64,000 nt of DNA, from NCBI GenBank assembly GCA_963766345.1, contig CAVXZL010000012.1:248001-312000 (forward strand). Reading direction: 5' to 3'. The DNA comes from DASVFB01 sp963766345 (GTDB lineage: Bacteria; Actinomycetota; Thermoleophilia; Gaiellales; Gaiellaceae). Shown piece after piece: positions 1 to 7,385 of the stretch (its first letter is position 1; each line of letters starts with the position of its first letter). Position numbers and translations under genes: made by a program. Below the pieces are notes generated by a model. That model was not told the DNA's origin and made no database searches. It saw only the letters and a list, made by a program, of their open reading frames with translations.

Positions 1-124
1 CGCGGCGTTCACGGTCGGAGCCGTGATCGCGGCGGCCGGAGTCGTCGCCTCGCTGACGCTCATCCGTCGCGACGAGATCGAGCAGGCGCCCGAGGCGCAG
101 CCGGCGTTCGACCTCGCGGCCTAG
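1..124 (+). CDS. C-terminal end of an MFS-type multidrug exporter (partial)
   Basis: The window opens inside a gene; the frame starting at base 2 runs to a TAG at 122-124 and encodes the last 40 residues. They form one hydrophobic Ala/Val-rich helix followed by a short charged tail beginning LIRRDEIEQ. This is how 14-helix DHA2 (EmrB/QacA-type) major facilitator exporters usually end: the last membrane helix, then a cytoplasmic tail. With only the tail visible, substrate and subfamily cannot be told. A strong hairpin follows 11 bases after the stop, so this gene probably ends its own transcript. Confidence 0.55.
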   Translation, partial: AAFTVGAVIAAAGVVASLTLIRRDEIEQAPEAQPAFDLAA

Positions 125-135
125 CAAGCACGCTG

Positions 136-165
136 CTCGGGGGACCCACACCGGGGTCCCCCGAG
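136..165 (+). terminator. Perfect 12-bp stem hairpin
   Basis: CTCGGGGGACCC at 136-147 pairs perfectly with GGGTCCCCCGAG at 154-165 around a six-base loop. It sits just after the MFS stop and 12 bases before the GTG of the next gene. There is no clear T-run, as is common in high-GC actinobacteria. It most likely terminates the exporter transcript. Confidence 0.75.
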
Positions 166-177
166 TAGGCTGCGCGC

Positions 178-843
178 GTGCAAGCGCCCGTGCAGGCCGA
201 CGCCGCCGAGCTCCGCGTCCTCGGCTGCCTGATCGAGAAGCAGCGGACGACACCGGAGACCTACCCGCTCTCGACGAACTCGCTGCGCCTCGCGTGCAAC
301 CAGTCGACGAACCGCGACCCCGTCGTCGAGTACGACGACGCGACCATCCGGCAGGCGCTCGAGCGGCTGAATCTGAAGGGCTGGGTCCGCCCGGCAAGCG
401 GGCAGGGAAGCCGAACCGCCAAGTTCCGGCACCTGTTCGACGAGGCCATGCGGGTCTCGGACGAGGAGATCTCGCTCCTCGCCGTGCTGATGCTCCGCGG
501 GCCGCAGACGCCGGGCGAGCTGAAGCAGCGGACGCAGCGGCTGCATACGTTCGCCGATCTCGCCGAGCTCGAGGCGTCGATCGAGGGGCTGATCGAGCGT
601 GAGCTCGTCGAGAGGCTGCCGCGGCAGCCGGGACAGAAGGAGCAGCGGTACCGCCATCTGCTCGAGGACGAGACGGCCGTGCGCCCGTCGCCGCGCGTCG
701 AGACGTCCGAGCCGGCGCCGGAGCCGGCGCCCGAGCCGGAGCCGGACCGCCTGCTCGCGCTCGAGCACGCACTCCAGGATCTGCGCGACGAGGTCGCGAC
801 GCTGCGCGCCGAGCTCGCCTCGCTCAGATCAACGAGCGTCTGA
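178..843 (+). CDS. yceH: YceH-like DUF480 winged-helix protein
   Basis: 221 residues from a GTG start. The N-terminal part has the hallmarks of the YceH/UPF0502 (DUF480) family: LGCLIEKQRTTPETYPLS near residues 15-32, then NSLRLACNQSTNRDPV and a second winged-helix unit around residues 85-155 (LMLRGPQTPGELKQR). The family fold is two winged helices; its molecular role is not firmly established. The C-terminus is a Pro/Glu linker (about 170-190) followed by a short predicted coiled coil (LEHALQDLRDEVATLRAELA), usual for this family. The gene converges on the response-regulator remnant and overlaps it by 20 bases. Confidence 0.85.
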   Translation: MQAPVQADAAELRVLGCLIEKQRTTPETYPLSTNSLRLACNQSTNRDPVVEYDDATIRQALERLNLKGWVRPASGQGSRTAKFRHLFDEAMRVSDEEISLLAVLMLRGPQTPGELKQRTQRLHTFADLAELEASIEGLIERELVERLPRQPGQKEQRYRHLLEDETAVRPSPRVETSEPAPEPAPEPEPDRLLALEHALQDLRDEVATLRAELASLRSTSV

Positions 844-1588
844 CCGCCGTCGCGACGGCCTGCGTGCGCGTCTCAGCGCCGAGCTTCGACATCGAGTTGC
901 GAACGTGCGACTGCACGGTCTCCGGCGAGATCGCGAGCTCCGCGGCAACCTTGTCGTTCGTCAATCCCTCCGCCACGAGACCGAGGATCTCGGATTCGCG
1001 CGGCGTGAGCCGACAGACGGCCGCGGGCGCCTCGACGCGCTCCTCGCGCTCGCCGATCACCTCGCGCACGGCGCCCACGAGCTCGGAGGCCGAGAACGGC
1101 TTCTGCAGGAACGACGAGCTCGCGGTCGACCCGCCGGCGGGCGGCGCGTCCTCGGTGTAGCCGGACATGAACACCATCGGCAAGCCCGGGTCGGCCGAGT
1201 GGATCCGCTCCGCGAGCTCGCGCCCGCCCACGCTCGGCATGACCATGTCCGTCACGAGCACGTCGATCGACCCGCCGACGTCGCGGTAGACCTCCAACGC
1301 CTCCTCCCCGTTCACCGCGGCATGCACGTCGATTCCCGCCCGCTGGAGCACGCTGACCGCGAGCTCGCGGACGATCTCCTCGTCCTCGGCGACGAGTGCG
1401 GTCGTGCGGTGACCGTTCGAGCCGGAAGCACCGGGCGCCGTCGTCGTGGTTCCCGCGCGCGGGAGATAGATGTCGAACGTCGTGCCCTGCCCCGGCGCCG
1501 TGGTCAGCTCGATGAACCCGCCGCTCTGCGTGACGGTGCCGTACACGCTCGAGAGGCCGAAACCGGAGCTGACAATCCAGTACGTCGA
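824..1588 (-). pseudogene. 5'-truncated hybrid histidine kinase: ATPase tail, receiver, LuxR-type HTH
   Basis: The frame opens immediately after the stop of the upstream membrane glycosyltransferase. It begins in the middle of a histidine-kinase ATPase domain (FGLSSVYGTVTQSGG, then GTTFDIYLPR). A linker leads to an intact receiver domain with the phospho-accepting Asp in DVLVTDMVMP and the switch Lys in FLQKPF. A LuxR/NarL helix-turn-helix follows (LTPRESEILGLVAEGLTN). The PAS/HisKA part expected upstream is absent; the preceding bases encode the glycosyltransferase. Translation might start at the GTG at 1546, leaving a regulator with a useless 30-residue kinase stub. I read it as the 3' half of a hybrid kinase cut off by a deletion or rearrangement; a functional shortened regulator is possible. 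Confidence 0.7.
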
Positions 1589-2698
1589 CTAGAACGACGC
1601 CGGCCACTGCAGGAGCAGATAGCCGCCGTACCACGCGCACGCCAGCGCGAAGACGGAGAGCACGAGGCCCGACGTCCGCCACTTCGTCTTCCCGAGCGCC
1701 ACCGCGACCGGGAGCAGGAGCGGGAAGGCGGGCAGCAGGAAGCGCGACTTCGAGTGGTAGTAGCCCTCGCCGCCGAGTGTCAGCACGACGAGACCCGCCG
1801 CGTACGCGAGCAACGGCCACGGCGGCCGCAGGTACGCGAGCAGCACAAGCAGAACGATCGACGCTATGAGCACGGCCGTTACCTCGTAGAGCTCGAGCTG
1901 AACCGGCTTCAGCAGCACGCCGTGCACGAACGTGTGCCACGTCGCACGGCCGCCGTCGAAGCTCAGGTGCCAGCCCTTGTCCTGCATGTAGAACCAGCCG
2001 TCGACGCGGCCGAGCGCGTGCGCGACCCACGCGAGGTACGCGAGCAGGCCGAGCGGCGCGAGCACGAGCGCCGTCACCGGGCGTAAGCCGTCGCGCCGCT
2101 GCACGAGCGCGACGACCGCGGCTGCCATCACGACGGCGACGAGGACTCCCGCCGCGGCGCGGGTCGCTCCGGCGGCGAGGCAGAGCGCGCCGGCTGCTAG
2201 CCACTGCCGGCTCAAGAGCGCGTAGAGCGCCCACGCGCAGAGCGCCGTGAAGAGCGCCTCCGAGTAGACCATCGACTCGACGATCGCGTGCGGCAGCACT
2301 CCCCAGAGCACGGCGAGCGCGACGCCGACGCGGCGGTCGTACACGTGCGCGCCGACCGCGAAGATCCCCCACGCGGCGGCGATTCCCGCAAGCCACGCGA
2401 TCAGGATCCCGCTCCAGAGCTCGCTGAGCCCGGTAACCGCGACGGCCTTGATCGCGTACGGGTACGCGGGAAAGAAGACGATGTTCGTGTTGACGAGACC
2501 GCCGTCGCTGCGGTGCGCCAGCGTCGTCTCGTAGCCGTTGCGCGCAACGTCGACGAACCAGCGGCCGTCCCACTTGCCGAGCAGCGTCGAGACGTGCCCG
2601 TCGCCGTAGTGGCGCGCCATCAGCCAGAGGACGAGCAGGCCGAGCAGCCGGGCGGCGAGGTAGCCGGCGAGCGCAGGCGCCGCCGCGCGGACGCGCAC
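1589..2698 (-). CDS. PIG-V-like GT-C membrane glycosyltransferase
   Basis: 369 residues starting at a GTG one base after the stop of the thioredoxin gene (the open frame extends further upstream, but that part overlaps the thioredoxin and is low complexity). There are about ten hydrophobic segments. An extracytoplasmic loop near the N-terminus carries WDGRWFVDVARNGYE, and FFPAYP follows some 25 residues later. That spacing of a WD-containing loop and FFPxYP is characteristic of the PIG-V/GPI mannosyltransferase 2-like family, which uses polyprenyl-phosphate sugar donors at the outer membrane face. Acceptor and sugar are unknown. It is co-directional with and tightly coupled to the ArsR/thioredoxin genes, an unusual partner that may be incidental. 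Confidence 0.7.
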   Translation of the reverse strand: MRVRAAAPALAGYLAARLLGLLVLWLMARHYGDGHVSTLLGKWDGRWFVDVARNGYETTLAHRSDGGLVNTNIVFFPAYPYAIKAVAVTGLSELWSGILIAWLAGIAAAWGIFAVGAHVYDRRVGVALAVLWGVLPHAIVESMVYSEALFTALCAWALYALLSRQWLAAGALCLAAGATRAAAGVLVAVVMAAAVVALVQRRDGLRPVTALVLAPLGLLAYLAWVAHALGRVDGWFYMQDKGWHLSFDGGRATWHTFVHGVLLKPVQLELYEVTAVLIASIVLLVLLAYLRPPWPLLAYAAGLVVLTLGGEGYYHSKSRFLLPAFPLLLPVAVALGKTKWRTSGLVLSVFALACAWYGGYLLLQWPASF

Positions 2699-2699
2699 C

Positions 2700-3263
2700 T
2701 CAGTACAGGCTCGCCGCGAGCCGTCGCCGGTAGCGCATCGTGAGCGGATGCTCGTCGCCCAGCTCGCGGAAGAGCCCGACCGTGAGCCGGAGCAGCCGTT
2801 CCCGCGCCTCGCCCTCGGCGCCGCCGACCGCCTTGAGCAGGAGCTCGAGCGCTCGCTCGTCGTCTCCGGTCTCGAGCGAGACGACGACCTCGGGCAGCTC
2901 GCCCGTGTCCTGCAGCTCCGCGACGAGGCGCTCCCGCGCGGTCGGGCCGGTGACGCGGTCGAGGAACTCGCCGACGGCCGCCGGCGGGAGCGCGCCGACG
3001 AACTCGTCGACGACACGGCCGTCGCGGAAAGCCTTTACGGCCGGGATCCCCTGGACGCCGTAGCGCTGCGCGAGCTCCTGGTTGGCGTCGACGTCGACCT
3101 TCGCGAGAACGACCTCGCCCTCGCGCGACCCGGCCTCGCGCTCGAGGACCGGCCCGAGCATCCGGCACGGTCCGCACCACTCGGCCCAGAAGTCCACGAC
3201 GACGGGAAGCTCGCGCGAGCGCGTCAGCACCTGCTCTTCGAAAGTCTCGGTTGTGACGTCCAT
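2700..3263 (-). CDS. Thioredoxin-TPR protein (CnoX/YbbN-like)
   Basis: 187 residues from the ATG at 3263. Residues 1-105 are a thioredoxin fold with the active site WCGPC (Cys30, Cys33) and the cis-proline motif GIPAVKAF. The C-terminal 75 residues match the TPR-like tail of YbbN/CnoX proteins (ERLVAELQDTGELPEVVVSL, then ALELLLKAVGGAEGEARE). CnoX proteins act as redox-active holdases that hand clients to chaperonins. This copy is shorter than the roughly 280-residue enterobacterial form, with fewer TPR repeats. It starts two bases after the DUF302 stop, so it is translationally coupled in the ArsR-led operon. Confidence 0.85.
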   Translation of the reverse strand: MDVTTETFEEQVLTRSRELPVVVDFWAEWCGPCRMLGPVLEREAGSREGEVVLAKVDVDANQELAQRYGVQGIPAVKAFRDGRVVDEFVGALPPAAVGEFLDRVTGPTARERLVAELQDTGELPEVVVSLETGDDERALELLLKAVGGAEGEARERLLRLTVGLFRELGDEHPLTMRYRRRLAASLY

Positions 3264-3265
3264 CG

Positions 3266-3664
3266 TCAGGTCGTTGCCCGCTCCACGACAGCGGCCAAAC
3301 TCCGCTTCACTTCCTCGGCAACAGGTCCCAGCTCGTCGTTGTCCACGATCGAGAGCATCCGCGCCGGGTCGATCGCGGCGATGCACGTCTCGCCGTCGCG
3401 CTCGTAGACGACGACGTTGCACGGCAGCAGGACTCCGAGCTCGGCCTCCGACTGCAGCGCGCGGTGCGCCAGCGACGGCTTGCACGCGCCAAGGATCAGA
3501 TACGGGTCCATCTCGACGCCGAGGGCACTCGTCAGCTTCGCCTGGACGTCGATCTCGCACAGCACGCCGAAGCCCTCCGCCTGCAGCTCCGCGCGCAGGC
3601 GCTCGACCGCTTCGCCGAACGGCAGCGCCGTCGTCGTGCTCAGTGTGTAGCCGGTTGCAAGCAT
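3266..3664 (-). CDS. DUF302 family protein
   Basis: 132 residues. I chose the ATG at 3664 because the GGAGG upstream is seven bases away; an ATG two codons earlier would leave only one base. The sequence matches DUF302: an N-terminal strand-helix with FGEAVERLRAELQAEGFGVL, the central LGACKPSLAHRALQSEAELGVLLPCNVVVYE, cited here only by its key Cys residues in LGACKP and LLPCNV, and a C-terminal helix. DUF302 proteins are small alpha/beta proteins often found with sulfur- or metal-resistance genes; the biochemical function is unknown. It overlaps the glutaredoxin-like gene by 25 bases. Confidence 0.85.
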   Translation of the reverse strand: MLATGYTLSTTTALPFGEAVERLRAELQAEGFGVLCEIDVQAKLTSALGVEMDPYLILGACKPSLAHRALQSEAELGVLLPCNVVVYERDGETCIAAIDPARMLSIVDNDELGPVAEEVKRSLAAVVERATT

Positions 3665-3969
3665 TCGCATTCCTCCTTCAGGAATCGGCGCTGTGCCTTC
3701 GCCGCCTTCGCCCGGTGCGCCCCGGCCGACGCCGACGAGCTGAAGTGCTCGCCGAGGTAGGCGAGTATGTCGGCCTCGCCGACGATCGCGTTTCCGTTGT
3801 CGAGCACCAGTGCCGGGATCGTCCGCGTGCCGGCGACTCCGAAGAGCGTCGTCCGCGCTTCCCCATCGACCGGCACCTGCCGGTTCACGTAGTCGATCCC
3901 GAGCTCCGTCAGCCGCTCTCTGACGCGGTGCGACGCGGGACACCATTCGGTCTGGAACAACTCCAGCAT
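3640..3969 (-). CDS. Glutaredoxin/GST-N-like redox protein with CPAS motif
   Basis: 109 residues with the beta-alpha-beta start of a glutaredoxin (MLELFQTEWCPASHRVRERL) and a second half IPALVLDNGNAIVGEADILA that holds the cis-Pro and glutathione-binding pattern. The active site reads Cys-Pro-Ala-Ser, so only one cysteine is available, as in monothiol glutaredoxins or GST-like proteins. Start: ATG at 3969. A GTG at 3978 overlaps the ArsR stop as GTGA and would add three residues; either is possible. The last 25 residues are charged and end in CECLQPATH, beyond the usual fold. It is the second gene of the ArsR operon. Confidence 0.75.
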   Translation of the reverse strand: MLELFQTEWCPASHRVRERLTELGIDYVNRQVPVDGEARTTLFGVAGTRTIPALVLDNGNAIVGEADILAYLGEHFSSSASAGAHRAKAAKAQRRFLKEECECLQPATH

Positions 3970-3974
3970 CCGGG

Positions 3975-4310
3975 TCACGCCCTCGCCCCGCCGAGGATCG
4001 CGCCGAACGAATCGAGCTGGCGCTCGAGCGCGCCGCACACCTGCTCGCACAGCACGAAGATCGCCTCGTCCGCAATCGCGTAGTAGGAGAAGTTCCCCTC
4101 CTTGCGGCGCGAGACGATCCCCGCGCGGTGGAGGACTCCGAGGTGCTTCGAGACGTTCTGCTCGGTCGTCCCGATCTGCGCCGTCAGCTCGAGAACGCTC
4201 GCCTCGCCGGCGCGCAGCCGGTCGAGCAGCTTGATCCTCGTCGGCTCGCCCAGCACGCGGAAGCGCTGCGCGATCAGGTCGACGAGCTGGTCGGGGAGCG
4301 GATGCGTCAT
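3975..4310 (-). CDS. ArsR-family transcriptional regulator
   Basis: 111 residues (ATG at 4310, GGAG eight bases upstream; an ATG at 4316 is too close to it). It is a compact winged helix: FRVLGEPTRIKLLDRL at the N-terminus, recognition region TTEQNVSKHLGVLHRAG, wing RRKEGNFSYYAI. Two cysteines, Cys88 and Cys92 (LCEQVC), lie in the last helix and could sense a metal or reactive sulfur. The Cys pair positions of SqrR/BigR sulfide sensors (one in helix 2, one in helix 5) are not matched. As the first gene of its operon and next to a perfect inverted repeat, it is very likely autoregulated and also controls the divergent flavoprotein operon. Confidence 0.9.
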   Translation of the reverse strand: MTHPLPDQLVDLIAQRFRVLGEPTRIKLLDRLRAGEASVLELTAQIGTTEQNVSKHLGVLHRAGIVSRRKEGNFSYYAIADEAIFVLCEQVCGALERQLDSFGAILGGARA

Positions 4311-4376
4311 CGGCATGTCTCCATCGTCCCGCGTCGCGGCCGGCGCGACATCCGCACCGCCGCGGATCTCCGCGTG

Positions 4377-4406
4377 CGGACAACTACTCAGCTGCGTAGT
4401 TGTCCG
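4377..4406. promoter_or_regulatory. Perfect inverted-repeat operator between arsR and sqr operons
   Basis: CGGACAACTAC (4377-4387) is repeated in exact inverted form as GTAGTTGTCCG (4396-4406) around an eight-base spacer. It is AT-rich against its surroundings and sits between the divergent arsR (start 4310) and flavoprotein (start 4485) genes. The geometry fits an ArsR dimer site that would control both directions. Confidence 0.8.
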
Positions 4407-4484
4407 TAGCGGGTTCGGCGTCGGCGCGGATGGCGCCGCGCGTCGGGAGCGTGATGCTGGGTGCAGCTTCCAGGAGGTGATTCC

Positions 4485-5756
4485 GTGGCGAAGAAACGGA
4501 TCGTGATCCTCGGCGGCGGCACGGGCGGGACGATCACCGCCAACCGCCTCGAGCGCCTGCACGACGGCGAGCTCGAGATCCACGTCGTCGACCGCGACGA
4601 CCTGCACGTCTACCAGCCCGGCCTGCTCTTCGTTCCCTTCGGTCTGACGAGCGTCGACGAGATCGTGCGACCGAGGCGGCGCCAGCTCCGTCGCAGCGTC
4701 GTCTTCCACGAGAGCGAGATCGACTCGGTCGCGCTCGACGACGACGAGGTGCTGCTCGCGGACGGGACGAAGCTTCCGTACGACGTGCTCGTGGTCGCGA
4801 CGGGTGCGCGCCTCCAGCCCGAGGAGACCGAGGGACTCGGCGGTCCCGGCTGGAACGAGAACGTGTTCACGTTCTACACGCCCGAGGGCGCCGCTGCGCT
4901 CGCGACGGCGCTCGAGCGCTTCCGCGGCGGCCGGCTCGTCGTCGACATCGTCGACATGCCGATCAAGTGCCCGGTCGCGCCGATCGAGTTCACGTTCCTC
5001 GCCGACTGGTTCCTGCGCGAGCGCGGCGTGCGCGGCGACACCGAGCTCGTGCTTGCGACACCGCTCGACGGGTGTTTCACGAAGCCGATCGCGTCGCGGC
5101 ACCTCACGTACCTGCTCGAGCAGAAAGGCGTCGAGCTGCAGGTGGAGTTCGCCGCCGGCGAGGTCGACGGCTCCGCCGGGATCCTCCGCTCGTACGACGG
5201 CCGCGAGCAGCCGTACGACCTGCTCGTGACGGTCCCGGTGCACGGCGGCGCCGAGTTCGTCGAGCGCTCACCGGGACTCGGCGACGCGCTCGGATTCGTG
5301 TCGACCGACCTGCACACGCTGCAGGCGAAGGCGAAGCCGAACGTGTTCGCGATCGGCGACGCCACGGACCTCCCGGCGTCGAAGGCGGGCTCCGTCACGC
5401 ACTTCGAAGGCGACGTCCTCGCCGAGAACATCGCGCGCTTCCTCGACGGCCGCGAGCTCGTTTCGCGATTCGACGGCCATTCCAACTGTTTCATCGAGAC
5501 GGGCTTCTCGAAGGCCCTGCTGATCGACTTCAACTACGACCTCGAGCCCGTGCCCGGGCACTACCCAGCCGCGCTGGGCCTGCCGCTCCTCAAGGAGTCT
5601 CGGCTCAACCACCTGGCGAAGCTCGCGTTCCAGTGGCTGTACTGGCACGCGTTGCTTCCCGGCCGCGACCTGCCCGGGATCGGCCCCGAGATGCCGCGTG
5701 CCGGCAAGCGCATTCCCGCCGGCGCCGCGGCCGGAAAGGTTGGTGCAACGACATGA
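4485..5756 (+). CDS. sqr: Sulfide:quinone oxidoreductase-like FAD flavoprotein
   Basis: 423 residues. The GTG at 4485 is preceded by an excellent AGGAGGTGATT site. The N-terminal FAD-binding fold has VILGGGTGG at residues 7-15, the second nucleotide motif ends VLVVATGA (101-108), and NVFAIGDATDLP (286-297) is the typical C-terminal FAD contact. Cys162 (MPIKCPVAP) and Cys335 (HSNCFIETG) match the two redox cysteines of SQR near the isoalloxazine ring; a third, Cys197, lies in DGCFTKP. SQR oxidises sulfide to sulfane sulfur and reduces membrane quinone. The C-terminal hydrophobic/aromatic stretch (FQWLYWHALLPG) would dock on the membrane. Its operon partners are sulfur-carrier genes, which supports the assignment. 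Confidence 0.85.
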   Translation: MAKKRIVILGGGTGGTITANRLERLHDGELEIHVVDRDDLHVYQPGLLFVPFGLTSVDEIVRPRRRQLRRSVVFHESEIDSVALDDDEVLLADGTKLPYDVLVVATGARLQPEETEGLGGPGWNENVFTFYTPEGAAALATALERFRGGRLVVDIVDMPIKCPVAPIEFTFLADWFLRERGVRGDTELVLATPLDGCFTKPIASRHLTYLLEQKGVELQVEFAAGEVDGSAGILRSYDGREQPYDLLVTVPVHGGAEFVERSPGLGDALGFVSTDLHTLQAKAKPNVFAIGDATDLPASKAGSVTHFEGDVLAENIARFLDGRELVSRFDGHSNCFIETGFSKALLIDFNYDLEPVPGHYPAALGLPLLKESRLNHLAKLAFQWLYWHALLPGRDLPGIGPEMPRAGKRIPAGAAAGKVGATT

Positions 5757-6055
5757 CGACGGTTGAGATCGCGACCGACCCCGAGGGCTTCCTCCTCGAT
5801 CCTGCCGACTGGAACGAGGAACTCGCGGTCGAGATCGCGCACGCGAACGGCATTCCCGAGCTGACCGACCGGCACTGGCTCGTCGTGAGGTTCATGCGCG
5901 AGCGCTACCTGGCGACGGGCACGGCGCCGTCGATCCGCTCGCTCGGCAAGGAGTCGGGCGTCCCGGTCAAGGAGCTCTACGGGCTCTTCCCAAAGGGGCC
6001 GGCAAAGCTCGCCGCCAAGATCGGCGGCATTCCCAAGCCGAAAGGGTGCATCTAG
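5753..6055 (+). CDS. TusE/DsrC-family sulfur carrier, single-cysteine form
   Basis: 100 residues, start overlapping the flavoprotein stop as ATGA. The sequence follows the DsrC/TusE fold (GFLLDPADWNEELAVEIA at the N-terminus, then LTDRHWLVVRFMRE). It ends in the flexible arm PKGPAKLAAKIGG followed by IPKPKGCI. The penultimate Cys99 (CysA) is present, while the position eleven residues earlier that is CysB in true DsrC is Ala88. It therefore belongs with TusE-like proteins, which carry a persulfide on one Cys, rather than with DsrC of dissimilatory sulfite reduction. The likely role is to accept sulfur released by the flavoprotein or the DsrE-like partner. Confidence 0.85.
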   Translation: MTTVEIATDPEGFLLDPADWNEELAVEIAHANGIPELTDRHWLVVRFMRERYLATGTAPSIRSLGKESGVPVKELYGLFPKGPAKLAAKIGGIPKPKGCI

Positions 6056-6562
6056 ATGGCAGAGCTGCTCGAACATCCGGAGGTCGCGCTCGCGGAGCCG
6101 ACGACGATCGAGAAGGTGTCGATCGTGATCTCGAAGGGGTCGCTCGAAGGCATCTACCCGGGCCTGATCATGGCCAACGGCGCGCGCATGGAGGGCATCG
6201 AGGCGGACGTCTTCTTCACGTTCTTCGGCCTCGACGCGATCCGCAGGGACCGCCAGGGCTCGATCAAGGTCGCGACCGTCGGTAACCCGGGGATGCACCT
6301 GCCGACGCTCGTCGGGGCGCTGCCGGGCTTCTCCGCGCTCGCGACGAAGATGATGCAGCGCAAGATGGGGGCACTCGACATCCCGCCGGTGCCGGAGTTC
6401 ATCGAGCTCATCGCCGACTCGGGGGCGCGTCTGTATGCCTGCAAGGCGACGGTCGACATGTTCGGCCTGACGATGGACGACTTCGTGCCGCAGGTCGAAG
6501 CCGTGCTCACCGTCGGCGACTTCTACGCGCTCGCCGCCGGCGGCCAGATCGTCTTCACGTAG
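6056..6562 (+). CDS. DsrE/DsrF/DrsH-like (DsrE_2) sulfurtransferase
   Basis: 168 residues; the ATG directly follows the TAG of the previous gene. The pattern KVSIVISKGSLEGIYPGLIM near residue 20, the hydrophobic strand DVFFTFFGLDA and the conserved cysteine Cys129 in ARLYACKATVDMFG are those of the DsrE_2 branch of the DsrE-like family. Family members shuttle persulfide sulfur, often with a TusA or DsrC/TusE partner, and some are membrane-attached. It is the last gene of the flavoprotein operon; a hairpin follows nine bases after the stop. Confidence 0.85.
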   Translation: MAELLEHPEVALAEPTTIEKVSIVISKGSLEGIYPGLIMANGARMEGIEADVFFTFFGLDAIRRDRQGSIKVATVGNPGMHLPTLVGALPGFSALATKMMQRKMGALDIPPVPEFIELIADSGARLYACKATVDMFGLTMDDFVPQVEAVLTVGDFYALAAGGQIVFT

Positions 6563-6571
6563 CGCGACGAC

Positions 6572-6606
6572 GGACAGTCCCTCGGAGAGGTTCGAGGGAC
6601 CTGTCC
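6572..6606 (+). terminator. Hairpin after the sqr-tusE-dsrE operon
   Basis: GGACAGTCCCTCG (6572-6584) pairs with CGAGGGACCTGTCC (6593-6606), thirteen pairs with one bulged C. It begins nine bases after the last stop and ends before the next gene's GTG. Confidence 0.75.
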
Positions 6607-6622
6607 CTGTCAAGATGCGCAC

Positions 6623-7385
6623 GTGACCGGGGCGCAAACGGAAGCGGTGGGCTTGCCCGACGGCATCCGCGCGTGCCTGTTCGACCTCGACGGCGTGCTC
6701 ACGAAGACGGCGAAGGTGCACGCGGCCGCGTGGAAGGAGATGTTCGACACGTACCTGCGCGCGCGCTCGACGCGGACGGGCGAGGCGTTCGTCGCATTCG
6801 ATTCGCACCATGACTACGACCGTTACGTGGACGGATTGCCGCGCTACGACGGCGTGCGCGGGTTCCTCGCGTCGCGCAGCATCGAGCTCCCGGAGGGCGA
6901 TCCCGAGCGACCCGCCCGGCGCCGAGACCGTGTGCGGCCTCGGGAACCTGAAGAACGAGCTCGTGCTGAAGCTGATCCGCGACGAGGGCGTCGAGGCGTA
7001 CGACGGCTCGATCGACTACGTGCACGCGGCGCGCGAGGCCGGTCTCGCGCGCGCCGTCGTCTCGTCGAGCGCGAACTGCAAGGACGTGCTCGTCGCCGCG
7101 GGCATCGACGACCTGTTCGACGAGATCGTCGACGGAGTCGTCGCGCACGAGCAGAACCTGAAGGGAAAGCCCGCGCCGGACACGTTCGTCTACGCCGCAC
7201 GGGCGTTCGGACTCGAGCCGGCGCAGGCGGCGGTGTTCGAGGACGCGCTCGCGGGCGTCGCTTCGGGCCGCGCCGGGAACTTCGGCTTCGTCGTCGGAGT
7301 CGACCGCGTCGGGCAGCGCAGGGAGCTCGAGGAGCACGGCGCGGACGTCGTCGTCGACGACCTCGCCGAGCTGCTGAGGCGATGA
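6623..7385 (+). CDS. Beta-phosphoglucomutase-type HAD hydrolase (frameshifted near 6905)
   Basis: GTG start at 6623. The HAD motif I FDLDGVLTKTA (Asp21 nucleophile, Asp23) and KVHAAAWKEMFD are typical of beta-phosphoglucomutases paired with GH65 phosphorylases. The frame breaks between GDP and PPGAETVCGLGN at about 6895-6912: the rest of the protein, including VVSSSANC, GKPAPDTFVYAA (motif III Lys) and AVFEDALAGVASG (motif IV), continues one base out of phase. One extra base explains it. Product: interconversion of beta-glucose 1-phosphate and glucose 6-phosphate. The stop overlaps the GH65 start as ATGA. Either a sequence error or a recent loss; I favour error because everything downstream is well conserved. 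Confidence 0.85.

Noticed and set aside
2698..3016. N-terminal 106-residue extension of the PIG-V-like protein
   Set aside because: It is Ser/Arg-rich nonsense overlapping the thioredoxin gene; the GTG at 2698, directly after the thioredoxin stop, gives a normal membrane protein.
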